Source of the DNA: Limisphaera sp049537155
Lineage (GTDB): Bacteria; Verrucomicrobiota; Verrucomicrobiia; Limisphaerales; Limisphaeraceae
Assembly: GCF_049537155.1 (NCBI RefSeq)
Contig: NZ_JBMVQZ010000017.1
Location: 9,828 to 73,827 of the forward strand
DNA length: 64,000 bases
Direction: 5' to 3'
The notes under the pieces are model-generated. The model did not search any database. It was not told where the DNA came from and was given only the letters and a program-made list of their open reading frames with translations. Position numbers and translations under genes: made by a program. Shown piece by piece: positions 26,701 through 34,940 of this stretch; position 1 is the stretch's first letter; each line of letters begins with the position of its first letter.

Positions 26701-27385
26701 GTCTTACACGGGTCCCACCGCCCTGAGCAACGGGACGCTGCTGGTGCACGGGTCCATCGGACCCGGACCGGTCACGGTGGCCTCGGGCGCTGCACTGGGC
26801 GGGCTGGGGACGGTACATGGGCCGGTCACGGTGCTGGCGGGCGGTGCGCTGGGTCCGGGAGGCGGCGTGGGGCGGCTGACCATCAGCAACGACCTGACCC
26901 TCCAGCCCGGCAGCTTGTTGTGGATGGAACTGGACAAGGCCGCGGGCACCAACGACCAGTTGCGAGTGACGGGGACCCTCCGGAGAGGTGGGATCCTGAT
27001 CGTGACCAACCGTTCGGGCAATCTGACGGTCGGGGACCGGTTCCTCCTGTGGGAGGCCGGGGCGGTGACGGCCCAATGGGACGAGGTTCGGCTTCCGACC
27101 TTGCCTGATGGGCTGGAGTGGAAGCTGGACGAGGTGACAGGGACGCTGACGGTGGAGTCTGCACCATCGGCGGAGCCGGTCAGCCTGGATTTCGGGTGGT
27201 CGGGCGGGGCGCTGCTGTTGTCGTGGCCGGAGGATCACCTCGGCTGGCGCCTGGAGGCCAAGACCAACGCTCCGTTGTTGGGGACGCCCTGGCATCCTGT
27301 GCCGGATTCCGAAAGGACCAACCGCGTGCTGTTCCGGTTCGATCCCCGGGTGACGAACGCGTTCTTCCGGTTGATGCGACCCTGA
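23762..27385 (+). CDS. Secreted metalloprotease-like protein with LamG-type and autotransporter beta-strand repeats
   Basis: 1207 residues. A signal peptide (hydrophobic VMTLALLAWAGGMVCG) is followed by a domain starting ADLLVAYDQSYADSVGG. Near residues 160-171 it has HETGGHNYGCDH, close to the metzincin zinc motif HExxHxxGxxH but with one extra residue between Glu and the second His. Residues ~250-450 form a LamG/concanavalin-like domain (LTLEIWARPLSAQNWSRVFDFHNG). Residues ~540-1130 contain several autotransporter-associated beta-strand repeats, for example GSGTLRLTGINTLTGQVTVN and GNGTLILAGIQSYTGPTALS. The last ~75 residues end in a short beta domain (LSWPEDHLGWRLEAKTN) typical of Verrucomicrobia surface proteins. 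I see no outer-membrane barrel. It is coupled to the preceding propeptide-like gene. Confidence 0.75.
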   Translation: MKGLCRRGWSGRVMTLALLAWAGGMVCGRGAAEADLLVAYDQSYADSVGGDENARVLIANAVAASNAINDRSGTGARLRITGYHKTIGQAGRSTLGGYVGWLSNPGDGNLDDVTAVANARGADLVAFICAPSAGETSAAVAQQPGRYAAYAPAYFWAVVVAHETGGHNYGCDHRGGRESPKTVMLHNYCGGGAQPYYSNPNTWLDGVRLQGEGSCLGAAVDNGDNAYLISSSAQAVADRNARVVTAPQLGQVVQWWRFDGRTGPAPGGTRITNQVPGGGEVTVMGNGAVFTGSGLRLPGGSPTSGGAYLQLPAGALAGLSNLTLEIWARPLSAQNWSRVFDFHNGTAHYVMLSFARGTDLNVQRFESVVGGVRVTRDSDLPTEPGTLFHYTVTYASTGPGSGRWTWYRNGDEVGSLTVNYPLSALQPVYLWLGRSAYAADALAQCEYVEVRISRVALNRDQVLAHHALGPGFEPSMVYLTADDPAGMSSFDSPGRWSDGQAPSFTRTYSTHRFRLRTPADAISRSFAGQRLRLDGGSLTWKGTASSTVQIRDLVLAGDCELLNAGSGTWTLTGAITVESPAAMVRAANGPIQLNADLKGAGTLLLVDQTVTLGGNNSEFAGRVIVGDGRFGGLRIDSESRLGAQPPVFTADQLTLNRGVLYNVVDLVLDDPTRGIRIGPSGGIFNVAPGTTLAVDVPISSPQAGNSRVTVPLYPNPSSGMLIKENSGTLILRHPNNAHVGEIIVRTGILRVSGAGRLNNGDQAHPIQNSGVLVFESSSDQTISGVISGPGALLKAGSGTLRLTGINTLTGQVTVNEGVLYADPGNSPNGGAFGTVSRIVVNSGGTLRAGVNGLFGWDGTRVRPIVVNAGGVLTIDAPGHDVNVGAVTLNGGTLAGGPSPGWGSWNFGRAARANPGWGRLVVTEDSLVTATGLMFHSGAYIDVAAGKTLTVTGSLSDAANEGVCSLILRGGNGTLILAGIQSYTGPTALSNGTLLVHGSIGPGPVTVASGAALGGLGTVHGPVTVLAGGALGPGGGVGRLTISNDLTLQPGSLLWMELDKAAGTNDQLRVTGTLRRGGILIVTNRSGNLTVGDRFLLWEAGAVTAQWDEVRLPTLPDGLEWKLDEVTGTLTVESAPSAEPVSLDFGWSGGALLLSWPEDHLGWRLEAKTNAPLLGTPWHPVPDSERTNRVLFRFDPRVTNAFFRLMRP

Positions 27386-27545
27386 GTGGCGGGCTGCTGG
27401 ACCGCCGGCCCGGGATGGGCTAAACGTGAGGTGCGACCGCGGGCGGCCGTCTCCCCTCGACGAGCCGGCGGTCGAACGAACCGGCAACGTCCAAAACCAA
27501 GAGGCGCGGGCGGGAGGGGGCGCCGCGCCGCAAACCATCTCGGAC

Positions 27546-27992
27546 ATGAACTGGCAGGCTCCTGATTTGCGGGTACATCCGCCGCGCAGTCCTCGCGTGC
27601 GATTGGGCGGCTATGTCATCCTGGCGCGCATGCTGGACAAGGGACGCGCCCTGTTGGCAGGGACCAATGGCGAGTACAACTACAACTGCCCGCTGGACCA
27701 GCAGTTTCTCAGCTTCACGGGTCTCGACGCCGAGGCGTTGAAAGCGGAGCTGGCGGCCGGCAGGAGCGATGGCGAGATCCTGGCCTGGGTCCAGGCCCAT
27801 GCGCGGCCGCACTCCCTGCCGGAGATCCTGGCCTGGTCGGCCTGGCAGGAACAACGAGTGCCCGACAATCCCGACAGCCGGGCGTTTTTCAACGAGCTCC
27901 ATCGCAAACTCGCGCCGCATCGCACCGACATCGTCACCTGGTTCGATCTGCTCGATCTGGACGATTACGTCAGTTTCGGCGGCCGGCCGTGA
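27546..27992 (+). CDS. DUF5069 family protein
   Basis: 148 residues, chosen from the ATG at 27546 (MNWQAPDLRVHPPRSPRVRLGG). The preceding open frame is unlike protein. Conserved-looking blocks are GGYVILARMLDKGRALLAGTNGEY, YNCPLDQQFLSFTG, and the acidic C-terminal segment DIVTWFDLLDLDDYVSFGGRP. It matches the DUF5069 family as I know it, which is widespread in Verrucomicrobia and Planctomycetes and has no assigned function. It has no signal peptide or membrane segment, so it is likely cytoplasmic. The next gene starts 26 bases after its stop. Confidence 0.8.
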   Translation: MNWQAPDLRVHPPRSPRVRLGGYVILARMLDKGRALLAGTNGEYNYNCPLDQQFLSFTGLDAEALKAELAAGRSDGEILAWVQAHARPHSLPEILAWSAWQEQRVPDNPDSRAFFNELHRKLAPHRTDIVTWFDLLDLDDYVSFGGRP

Positions 27993-28017
27993 CCGGAACC
28001 CTCTTCTGATCCGTGCC

Positions 28018-28470
28018 ATGGACCAGGGTTGTGAACTTCCGCGGTTTCAGCTTCCCCCGGAGGAGATCCGCGAACTGTTGGCTGCCAGCCGTCGGATCGC
28101 GGTGGTGGGGTTGTCGGACAAGCCGGATCGCGACAGCCACCGGGTGGCCGAGTATCTCCTCCAGCAGGGTTACGAGGTCATTCCGGTGAATCCGAACGTA
28201 CGGGAGGTGCTGGGGCGGCCGGCATTTGCCGATCTGCGTGACGTGCCGGGGCCGGTGGACATCGTGGACATCTTCCGCCGGCCGGACGCGGTGCCGGCGA
28301 TCGTGGACGCCGCCATTGCCCGGGGCGACCGGGCCATCTGGATGCAGGAAGGGATCGTACACAACGAAGCCGCCGAAAAGGCCCGGGCCGCCGGGTTGAA
28401 AGTGGTGATGAACCGCTGCCTCATGAAGGAACACCGGCAGTGGCGGGCCGGTTCGGGCCGTTGCGATTGA
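28018..28470 (+). CDS. CoA-binding protein (YccU-like)
   Basis: 150 residues from ATG 28018 (MDQGCELPRFQLPPEEI). A single Rossmann-type CoA_binding domain with IAVVGLSDKPDRDSHRVAEYL near residues 25-45, YEVIPVNPNVREVLGRPAFADL and IVDIFRRPDAVPAIVDAAI. IWMQEGIVHNEAAEKARAAG and VVMNRCLMKEH close the domain as in the YccU/CoA-binding family. In the family it binds CoA, but the physiological role is unknown. It lies just behind the DUF5069 gene and is probably co-transcribed. Confidence 0.9.
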   Translation: MDQGCELPRFQLPPEEIRELLAASRRIAVVGLSDKPDRDSHRVAEYLLQQGYEVIPVNPNVREVLGRPAFADLRDVPGPVDIVDIFRRPDAVPAIVDAAIARGDRAIWMQEGIVHNEAAEKARAAGLKVVMNRCLMKEHRQWRAGSGRCD

Positions 28471-28606
28471 AGAGCTTGAACAAACGAACGGCCGGATCCG
28501 TCCAAAGGATCGCGGCGGACCCGCGTCGGAGCATGAGGCTGCAGAGCCCTTTCCCTTTGCGAGGCTGGCGGGAAGGGCATAGGTTTTGACGCACGGAGAT
28601 GAAGGG

Positions 28607-29878
28607 ATGAAGTACATCTGGACACTTCTGTTGATCGCTGGTCTGGGCGCCGGTGGGTATTACATCTGGCGGCAGCAGGGCAATGTAGGATCGGCGGCCG
28701 GGCAAATCCGGCGGCCCACGACGGCGATGGTCATCCAGACCAACATCAGCTTTGCCGTCAACGCCGCCGGGGAGATCACGCCGGCCGAGCAGGTCTCGGT
28801 ACGCCCGGAGATCAACGGGCGGATCGAGCTGCTGCCGGTGGACATTGGCGACTTTGTGAAGAAGGGCGAGCTGTTGTTCAAGCTGGACGACAGCGAGCTG
28901 CAACGCCAGCGCGCTTCGGCGGTCACGGCGGTGGAGCGTGCGCGGGTGGAGCTGGAGAAGGCCGAGCGTGATCTGCGCCGGGCCGAGCAGCTTTTGAAGG
29001 AGCGGTTGATTTCGCAGGAACTGTACGACGACACCCGCACGGCGTACGAGCTGGCGAAAAACTCGCTGGAACGGGCCGAGAGCGAGCTGGCGGTCGTGCA
29101 GGAGCGCCTGACCAAGACCGAGGTTCGTGCGCCGTTCGATTGCACGGTCCTGACGCGGCCGGTCTCGGTGGGTCAGGCCGTTTCGGGTTCCGGTGGCGTC
29201 AGTGGTGGGACGGAGGTGCTGACCATCGCCGATCTCAGCTCGCTGGTGATCAATGCGCACGTGAACCAGGCGGACGTGCCGCGGCTGCACGTGGGGCAGA
29301 AGGTGGAGGTCACGGTGGAGGCCGTGCCCGGTCTGGTGGTGACGGGCATCGTGGAGCGGATCGCCCCGCAGGCCACCATTCGCAACAACATCAAGGGATT
29401 TGCGACGCGCATCCTGCTGCGGAACGTGGATCCGCGCATCCGTCCCGGGATGCCCGCCAACATCCGGATCCCGGTGGCCTCCGCTTCAAACGTCACCGCG
29501 GTGCCGCTGCCGGCCGTGTTCACGGAGCGGAATCCCGAGACCGGACGCTACGAGCGGTTCGTCTTCGTGAAGCTACCCGACGGTTCGGTCGAAAAGCGGG
29601 AGGTCAAGGTTGGGGTGTCGGATTTTTTTTACGCGGAGATTCAGCAGGGGCTCTCCCCGGGTGAGGTGGTGATGCTGGAGATGCCGGCGGAAGAATTGGA
29701 GCGTCGGATGAGATTGTTGGCCGGGCCGGGTGCGCAGGGCCAGGGCGGGCCGCCCGGGGTTCGTGGCGGGGGAGGCCGGCCGCCCGGAGGCGGGCCACCC
29801 GCGGGTGGTGCCCGGCCTGCCGGCGGCGGCGGAGGCGCGGGCCGGCCGGCCGGCGGGGCAGCGCGGCAGAGCGGCTAG
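28607..29878 (+). CDS. Periplasmic adaptor subunit of a MacA-type efflux system
   Basis: 423 residues from ATG 28607, preceded by GGAGATGAAGGG. An N-terminal hydrophobic anchor (YIWTLLLIAGLGAGGYYIW) is followed by the membrane-fusion layout: biotinyl-lipoyl half (RPEINGRIELLPVDIGDFVKKGE), a long alpha-helical hairpin (residues ~95-165), the second lipoyl half (VRAPFDCTVLTRPVSVGQAV) and beta-barrel domain. In the family it links the inner-membrane ABC transporter to an outer-membrane channel. The last ~60 residues are an unusual Gly/Pro/Arg-rich tail. The next three genes are the ATPase and two permeases of the same system. Confidence 0.92.
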   Translation: MKYIWTLLLIAGLGAGGYYIWRQQGNVGSAAGQIRRPTTAMVIQTNISFAVNAAGEITPAEQVSVRPEINGRIELLPVDIGDFVKKGELLFKLDDSELQRQRASAVTAVERARVELEKAERDLRRAEQLLKERLISQELYDDTRTAYELAKNSLERAESELAVVQERLTKTEVRAPFDCTVLTRPVSVGQAVSGSGGVSGGTEVLTIADLSSLVINAHVNQADVPRLHVGQKVEVTVEAVPGLVVTGIVERIAPQATIRNNIKGFATRILLRNVDPRIRPGMPANIRIPVASASNVTAVPLPAVFTERNPETGRYERFVFVKLPDGSVEKREVKVGVSDFFYAEIQQGLSPGEVVMLEMPAEELERRMRLLAGPGAQGQGGPPGVRGGGGRPPGGGPPAGGARPAGGGGGAGRPAGGAARQSG

Positions 29879-29892
29879 AGAAAGGACGAGCC

Positions 29893-30600
29893 ATGGCGTT
29901 GGTCGAGCTCCGCAACGTGACGAAGATCTATCACCTGGGTGGTGAGGAGATTCGCGCCCTGGACAACGTGTCGCTGGACATCGAGGAGGGGGAGTTCATT
30001 TCCGTCATTGGCCCGTCCGGGAGTGGCAAGTCCACGCTCATGCACATTCTCGGTTGCTTGGACACGCCGACCAGCGGGACGGTGAAACTGGACGGGATCA
30101 TGATTCAGAACGCCTCCGCGCGCCAGCTGGCTGCGATTCGGAACCAGAAGATCGGTTTTGTCTTCCAGTTTTTCAACCTGCTACCCAAGTTGAACGTGCT
30201 GCAGAATGTGGAGCTGCCCATGATTTACAGCGGCGTGCCGGCGCGCGAACGCCACCGGCGCGCCATGGCTGCGCTGGAGGCGGTGGGCATGGCCAACCGT
30301 GCCAAACACCGGCCGAGCCAGTTGTCGGGCGGCCAACAGCAACGGGCGGCGATCGCCCGTGCGCTGGTGAACAATCCGCGGATCATCTTTGCGGACGAGC
30401 CGACCGGCAACCTCGACACGCACACGGGCGAGACCATCCTGCAGTTGTTCCGGAGCCTCAACGCCGAGGGGCGCACCATCGTACTGGTGACGCACGATCC
30501 TGAAATTGCGTCGGTGACCCCGCGCCGGATCGAGATCCGGGACGGCAGGATCGCGCCCAAACCGGACCTGCGCCTGGCAGGACTGCATACCGAGTCATGA
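29893..30600 (+). CDS. ABC transporter ATP-binding protein (MacB/LolD type)
   Basis: 235 residues. Walker A is GPSGSGKST near residue 40, Q-loop QKIGFVFQFFNLLPKLNVLQNVE in two parts, the signature LSGGQQQRAAIARAL, Walker B IIFADEPTGNLD, and switch His in VLVTHDPEIA. It is the MacB/LolD class of mechanotransmission ABC ATPases. A stand-alone ATPase, unlike E. coli MacB where it is fused to the permease. It sits 14 bases after the adaptor gene, and its stop overlaps the start of the first permease (ATGA at 30597), so expression is coupled. Confidence 0.95.
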   Translation: MALVELRNVTKIYHLGGEEIRALDNVSLDIEEGEFISVIGPSGSGKSTLMHILGCLDTPTSGTVKLDGIMIQNASARQLAAIRNQKIGFVFQFFNLLPKLNVLQNVELPMIYSGVPARERHRRAMAALEAVGMANRAKHRPSQLSGGQQQRAAIARALVNNPRIIFADEPTGNLDTHTGETILQLFRSLNAEGRTIVLVTHDPEIASVTPRRIEIRDGRIAPKPDLRLAGLHTES

Positions 30601-32054
30601 CGGTGGATCGGACAGACCCGCACGTGCTGGAGCACCGGTCGTGGGTGGGCCGGTTGGTCCCCACGTTGCATGCCGGTCTGCGGGAGATCTGGGCGCACAA
30701 GTTTCGTTCCCTCCTGACCATGCTGGGGATCGTGCTCGGGGTCTCCAGCCTGGTGGCCATGTCCGCCCTGGTCACGGGCATGGAACGGGGGGCGCGCGAG
30801 GCCCTGATTGCCATCGGTGGATTGGCCCGGGTCCGGATCGAGCCGGCCGAGTTGCCGGTGGACCAACAACACCTGGCCGACCAGGCGGTGGGGATCACCC
30901 TGAATGACGTGGAGGCACTCGAGCGCAGCGCGCCGCTGGTGAGGCTGTTGTCGCCGGAGATGCGGATTCCGGCCACGGTCTCCGCCAACGGCAAGACGTT
31001 CCGTCCGTGGATGTGTGTGGGGGTGCGGCCGGCCGCACTGGAGATGATGGAACACCGCATCGCCCACGGGCGGATGTTCAACGAGCTGGACGACGAGCTG
31101 GCCCGGAACGTCTGCGTGATTGGCACGGCCACGCGGGACGAACTGTGGGGTTCACCGGAGGAGACCGGCCGGGAGATCATTCCCATCGGTGAGACGCTCT
31201 ACATCAACGGGGTGCCGTTCGTCATCATCGGGATGTTCGAGCACTACGAGAGCGAACAGGAACGGCGCGAACGCGAGCTGCAGCGCCAGCAACAGGCCCG
31301 GCAGGCGCAGGTGCAGGTGGGCCCGCAGCGCGACCGGGGTCGGGTCCGGCGTCCCGGCGGATTTGCTTTTCGCCTGAAGAACTCGACCATTTTCATCCCG
31401 CTCAACACGGTCTGGATGCGGTTTCGCACCATGGTGGTCACTTCCGGGTTCGGTCCGCGATGGTTTCGGGATCCAAGCCTGTTGAACACGCGTCCGGACC
31501 CGGTGTTGTCGGGTCTGGAGGTCAAGGTGGTGTCGGTGGATCTTCTGCCGGAGGCCCTTCAGCAGATTCGGAATGTACTGATGTTGACGCATCGGGGGAT
31601 CGAGGATTTTCAATTCCGGACCCAGGAGGAATGGGCCGAGCAGATTGACACCTTCGTGCGGAACGCCCGGTTGAGCGGCGGTTTGATTGCCGGGATCAGC
31701 CTGCTGGTGGGGGGTATCGGCATCATGAACATCATGCTGGCCAGCATTTCGGAGCGGGTCCGGGAGATCGGGATCCGGAAATCGGTGGGCGCGTCGGACG
31801 GCGACATTTTCGTGCAGATCCTGGTGGAATCGGTGGTGATCTCGGTGTTGGGCGGGCTGTTGGGGATGGTGGCGGCGCTGGGCCTGGTGCATTTGGTGGC
31901 GCAGTTGTCGCCGACGGGCAACGAACCGGTGATCACGCCGCTGGCGTTGGGCGTGGCGTTTGCGTTCAGCGTGGCGGTGGGGATCGTGGCCGGGATTTAT
32001 CCGGCCGTCAAAGCGGCCCGGCTCAATCCGATCGAGGCCCTGCGATATGAATAG
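30597..32054 (+). CDS. MacB-type ABC permease, first of two
   Basis: 485 residues. The first membrane segment is in WAHKFRSLLTMLGIVLGVSSL (~residues 35-55), followed by a large periplasmic domain and three C-terminal membrane segments. The FtsX/MacB coupling motif is EIGIRKSVGASDGDIF near residue 400. A charged stretch after FEHYESEQERRERE (~residue 220) is Gln/Arg-rich. It is clearly paralogous to the next gene: both share GSPEE-GREIIPIGE, GMFEHYESEQ and LMLTHRGIEDFQF/EF. The two may form a heterodimer with the shared ATPase. Confidence 0.93.
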   Translation: MTVDRTDPHVLEHRSWVGRLVPTLHAGLREIWAHKFRSLLTMLGIVLGVSSLVAMSALVTGMERGAREALIAIGGLARVRIEPAELPVDQQHLADQAVGITLNDVEALERSAPLVRLLSPEMRIPATVSANGKTFRPWMCVGVRPAALEMMEHRIAHGRMFNELDDELARNVCVIGTATRDELWGSPEETGREIIPIGETLYINGVPFVIIGMFEHYESEQERRERELQRQQQARQAQVQVGPQRDRGRVRRPGGFAFRLKNSTIFIPLNTVWMRFRTMVVTSGFGPRWFRDPSLLNTRPDPVLSGLEVKVVSVDLLPEALQQIRNVLMLTHRGIEDFQFRTQEEWAEQIDTFVRNARLSGGLIAGISLLVGGIGIMNIMLASISERVREIGIRKSVGASDGDIFVQILVESVVISVLGGLLGMVAALGLVHLVAQLSPTGNEPVITPLALGVAFAFSVAVGIVAGIYPAVKAARLNPIEALRYE

Positions 32055-32108
32055 GCGCCTGTGGAACCACCCGCCCGGGCACGGGCAGCGAGGCGGAGGC
32101 AGACGGCC

Positions 32109-33461
32109 ATGACGATCTGGACGTCCTTTGTGGTGGGATTGAAAGAGGTCTGGGCCCACAAGATGCGGTCCCTGCTGACCATGCTGGGGATCATCCTGGG
32201 CGTGGCGAGCCTGGTGGGGATGGCGGCGATCATCAAGGGAATGGAAAACGGGATGAAGGAGACCCTGATTGCCATGGGCGGCGCGGACAAGATCGAGGTG
32301 GAGGAGGAGGACGTGCCGCCGCACCAGGAGCATCTGGCCGACCAGGCCCCGGGTCGGACGCTGATGGATGCGATCGCGCTGAAGGAAGCGGCGCCGTTGA
32401 TCCGGTACGTGGCCCCGGCCATCCGGGTGGACAACGCGATCATCAGCCGCGGAGGCAGGACCGCCCGGGCCTGGGATTGTTACGGTGTCACGGAGGACGC
32501 GCTGGCGGTGAACCTGCACACGGTGGCCTACGGCCGGTTCTTCAGCGATCTGGACGAGGAACTGGCCAACCCGGTGTGCGTGATCGGCACGGCCATTCGG
32601 GATGAGCTGTTCGGCTCGCCCGAAGAGGTGGGGCGCGAGATCATTCCCATTGGCGAGGTGATCTTCATCAACGACCAGCCGTTCACCATCGTGGGGATGT
32701 TCGAGCATTACGAGAGCGAACAGGATCGGCGGCGGCGGCTGGCGGAGGCGAAGCGCGGGCAGGTGCAACCGGCCGGGCCACAGCGTGCCCGGGGGTTCGG
32801 CCGTCGCAACTGGGCCTTTGAACGGAAGAACCGGACCGTGTACATGCCGCTGAAGACCGCCTGGCTCCGGTTCCGGGCCAGCTCGGACCCGGGCGGCATT
32901 CCCGATCCGCGTCTCTCGGCGCTGGACGTCAAGGTGGCCGATCTCGAGGAACTCATCCCGGCCCTGCAACAGGCTCGGAACGTGCTGATGTTGACCCACC
33001 GGGGGATCGAGGATTTCGAGTTCGGCACGCAGGAGAGCCGCGTGGACGACATCAATCAGCAGATTCGCAACGCCCGGATGAGCGGCGGGTTGATCGCGGC
33101 CATCAGCCTGCTGGTGGGCGGCATCGGGATCATGAACATCATGCTGGCCAGCATCAACGAACGGATCCGCGAGATCGGCATCTGCAAGGCGGTGGGTGCC
33201 ACCGGTTTTGCCATCTTTTTGCAAGTGCTGATCGAGAGTCTGGTCGTGGCGTTACTGGGGGCGGCCCTGGGGGTGGCGGTCTCGTTTGGATTCGTGCACG
33301 TGTTGTCGTGGATCACGCCGACTGCCAACGAGCCGGTCATCACGCCCATGGCGCTCATCGTGGCGGTGTCATTCAGTGCCGCGGTGGGGATTCTGGCCGG
33401 GTTGTTCCCAGCGTTCAAAGCCGCGCGGCTGCATCCGATTCAAGCCCTCCGGTACGAGTGA
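32109..33461 (+). CDS. MacB-type ABC permease, second of two
   Basis: 450 residues from the ATG at 32109 (MTIWTSFVVGLKEVWAHKMRS); an upstream GTG at 32061 is less likely. Same plan as its neighbour: one N-terminal membrane segment (LLTMLGIILGVASLVGMAAI), a large periplasmic domain, then three C-terminal segments with REIGICKAVGATGFAIF. The match to the first permease runs over the full length, showing a tandem duplication followed by divergence. Cargo cannot be told from sequence; MacB-type systems export peptides, antibiotics, siderophores or lipoproteins. It ends just before a convergent methyltransferase gene. Confidence 0.93.
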   Translation: MTIWTSFVVGLKEVWAHKMRSLLTMLGIILGVASLVGMAAIIKGMENGMKETLIAMGGADKIEVEEEDVPPHQEHLADQAPGRTLMDAIALKEAAPLIRYVAPAIRVDNAIISRGGRTARAWDCYGVTEDALAVNLHTVAYGRFFSDLDEELANPVCVIGTAIRDELFGSPEEVGREIIPIGEVIFINDQPFTIVGMFEHYESEQDRRRRLAEAKRGQVQPAGPQRARGFGRRNWAFERKNRTVYMPLKTAWLRFRASSDPGGIPDPRLSALDVKVADLEELIPALQQARNVLMLTHRGIEDFEFGTQESRVDDINQQIRNARMSGGLIAAISLLVGGIGIMNIMLASINERIREIGICKAVGATGFAIFLQVLIESLVVALLGAALGVAVSFGFVHVLSWITPTANEPVITPMALIVAVSFSAAVGILAGLFPAFKAARLHPIQALRYE

Positions 33462-33494
33462 GGTGCCGTGCGGGGTCGGGGAGGGCCATGCAGC

Positions 33495-34739
33495 CTACCA
33501 GACGCGGCCCCACAAGACCTTCAGGTACCTGCCCTCCGGACAGTTCGAGAGCACGGGGTGATCCGGTCCCGCGCCGGTCCGGTCCACGATCTGCAGTCGG
33601 CGATTCTCCTTGTGAACCGCCCGGACGACGGTCTTTTCGAACGTCTCCTCGGTGACGAGGCCCGAACAGGAGCAGGTGACCAGCCAGCCGCCGGGCTTGA
33701 CCAGGCTCACCGCCAGACGGTTCAGATCCTCGTACCGGCGCAAGCCCTCCTGCATTTCGCCGCGGTTTGAGACGAACTTCGGCGGGTCGAGCACCACCAC
33801 GTCCCACCGGCGGCCGTTGCGCTGCATTTGCCGGGCGTAGCTGAATGCGTCGCAGTGAACCCATTGGACGCGGACGCGGTTGAGATTGGCGTTGCGGCGG
33901 GCGCGGGCAATGGCCTTTTCATCGAGATCCACCCCGGTGACTTCCGCCGGCTGTGCCAGGACGGCGGCGGCCAGGGCGAATCCTCCGGTGTAGCAGCAAA
34001 GGTCCAGGACGGTCTGGCCGGGCCGGACCAGGCGGGCCAGGCGGAGACGATTCTCCCGTTGATCGCAGAAGAATCCGGTTTTGTGTCCTTCGAGGAGGTC
34101 CACCTCGAACACGACGCCGTGTTCCCGGATTCGGACCGGCCGCAGGTTCGGATCGGGCGTTGGTCGGGGGATGTCCTCCACGCGGGCAGCCAGCTCGCTG
34201 ACGCTGACGACTTCGCGCCGGGTGCCGAGCCGGGCATGCAGGTGGGGCAGCCACCGGGGCAGACGCTGCCACACGCCCAGACTGTGCACCTCCACGCTGA
34301 GGACGTCGGCGAACTTGTCCACCACCAGTCCGCTGAGACCGTCGCCGTCCGAGTGAACCACGCGAAATGCGTCCGAGATCTCCGGCAGGTGCAGACAGTC
34401 CAGTCGCAGTTCCACGGCACGGTCCAGGATGGTGAAGAAGTCCTCCTCGGTGAAAGGGGCTTCGCCGTGGCGGAGCATCCGGAGCGGGACACGCGCCCGC
34501 GGGTGATAGAGCCCGGTGCCGAACACGCGGCCGTGGCGGTCGTAGACCGTGACCAGGCTGCCGGGCACCGCATCGGGCGATGCCTCGGCGATCATGGCAG
34601 GGTAGAGCTGGGTGCTGTAGGTGAGGTATTTCAGGCGGACCCAGGGCGACCGGCGGGGTGCAATGTGCGAAGCGGAGGCGACGGGCACGGCACCTGCCGG
34701 GGCGGCCGTGTTACTGCTGTCGTCAGGTTGGCTTTTCAT
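33495..34739 (-). CDS. Class I rRNA methyltransferase, RlmI type (23S rRNA m5C)
   Basis: About 414 residues from ATG 34739 (MKSQPDDSSNTAAP); the first ~35 residues are low complexity and the core begins with WVRLKYLTYSTQLYPAMIAEA. A PUA-like N-terminal domain (VTVYDRHGRVFGTGLYHP) is followed by the central domain with VVDKFADVLSVEV and HKTGFFCDQRENRLRLARL. The SAM-binding loop is VLDLCCYTGGFALAAA. The catalytic region DVVVLDPPKFV and the LVTCSCSGLV cysteines match the RlmI (YccW) family, which methylates C1962 of 23S rRNA. Exact target specificity is inferred from the family. It is convergent with the permease gene. Confidence 0.9.
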   Translation of the reverse strand: MKSQPDDSSNTAAPAGAVPVASASHIAPRRSPWVRLKYLTYSTQLYPAMIAEASPDAVPGSLVTVYDRHGRVFGTGLYHPRARVPLRMLRHGEAPFTEEDFFTILDRAVELRLDCLHLPEISDAFRVVHSDGDGLSGLVVDKFADVLSVEVHSLGVWQRLPRWLPHLHARLGTRREVVSVSELAARVEDIPRPTPDPNLRPVRIREHGVVFEVDLLEGHKTGFFCDQRENRLRLARLVRPGQTVLDLCCYTGGFALAAAVLAQPAEVTGVDLDEKAIARARRNANLNRVRVQWVHCDAFSYARQMQRNGRRWDVVVLDPPKFVSNRGEMQEGLRRYEDLNRLAVSLVKPGGWLVTCSCSGLVTEETFEKTVVRAVHKENRRLQIVDRTGAGPDHPVLSNCPEGRYLKVLWGRVW

Positions 34740-34940
34740 CGGTTGTTTACACATCCCTGCATGCGCTGGCTTTCCATGGTGCCCCGAAGAAGGGTTCCCG
34801 TCCATGCCGGGTGTGGGGCGGATGACGGCGAAGAGACGCACAGGCCGGGGCGGTCCACGACGGCCTGGCAGGAGGCACGGGAGCGGCCCGGGCGTACGCC
34901 GCTGCCGCGGTCGAATGCCGGCCCGTCGGCCGCGTGCCGG

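Noticed and set aside
31152..33224. A 690-residue minus-strand frame opposite the two permeases
   Set aside because: His/Arg/Gln-rich antisense shadow; the permeases have full MacB motifs.
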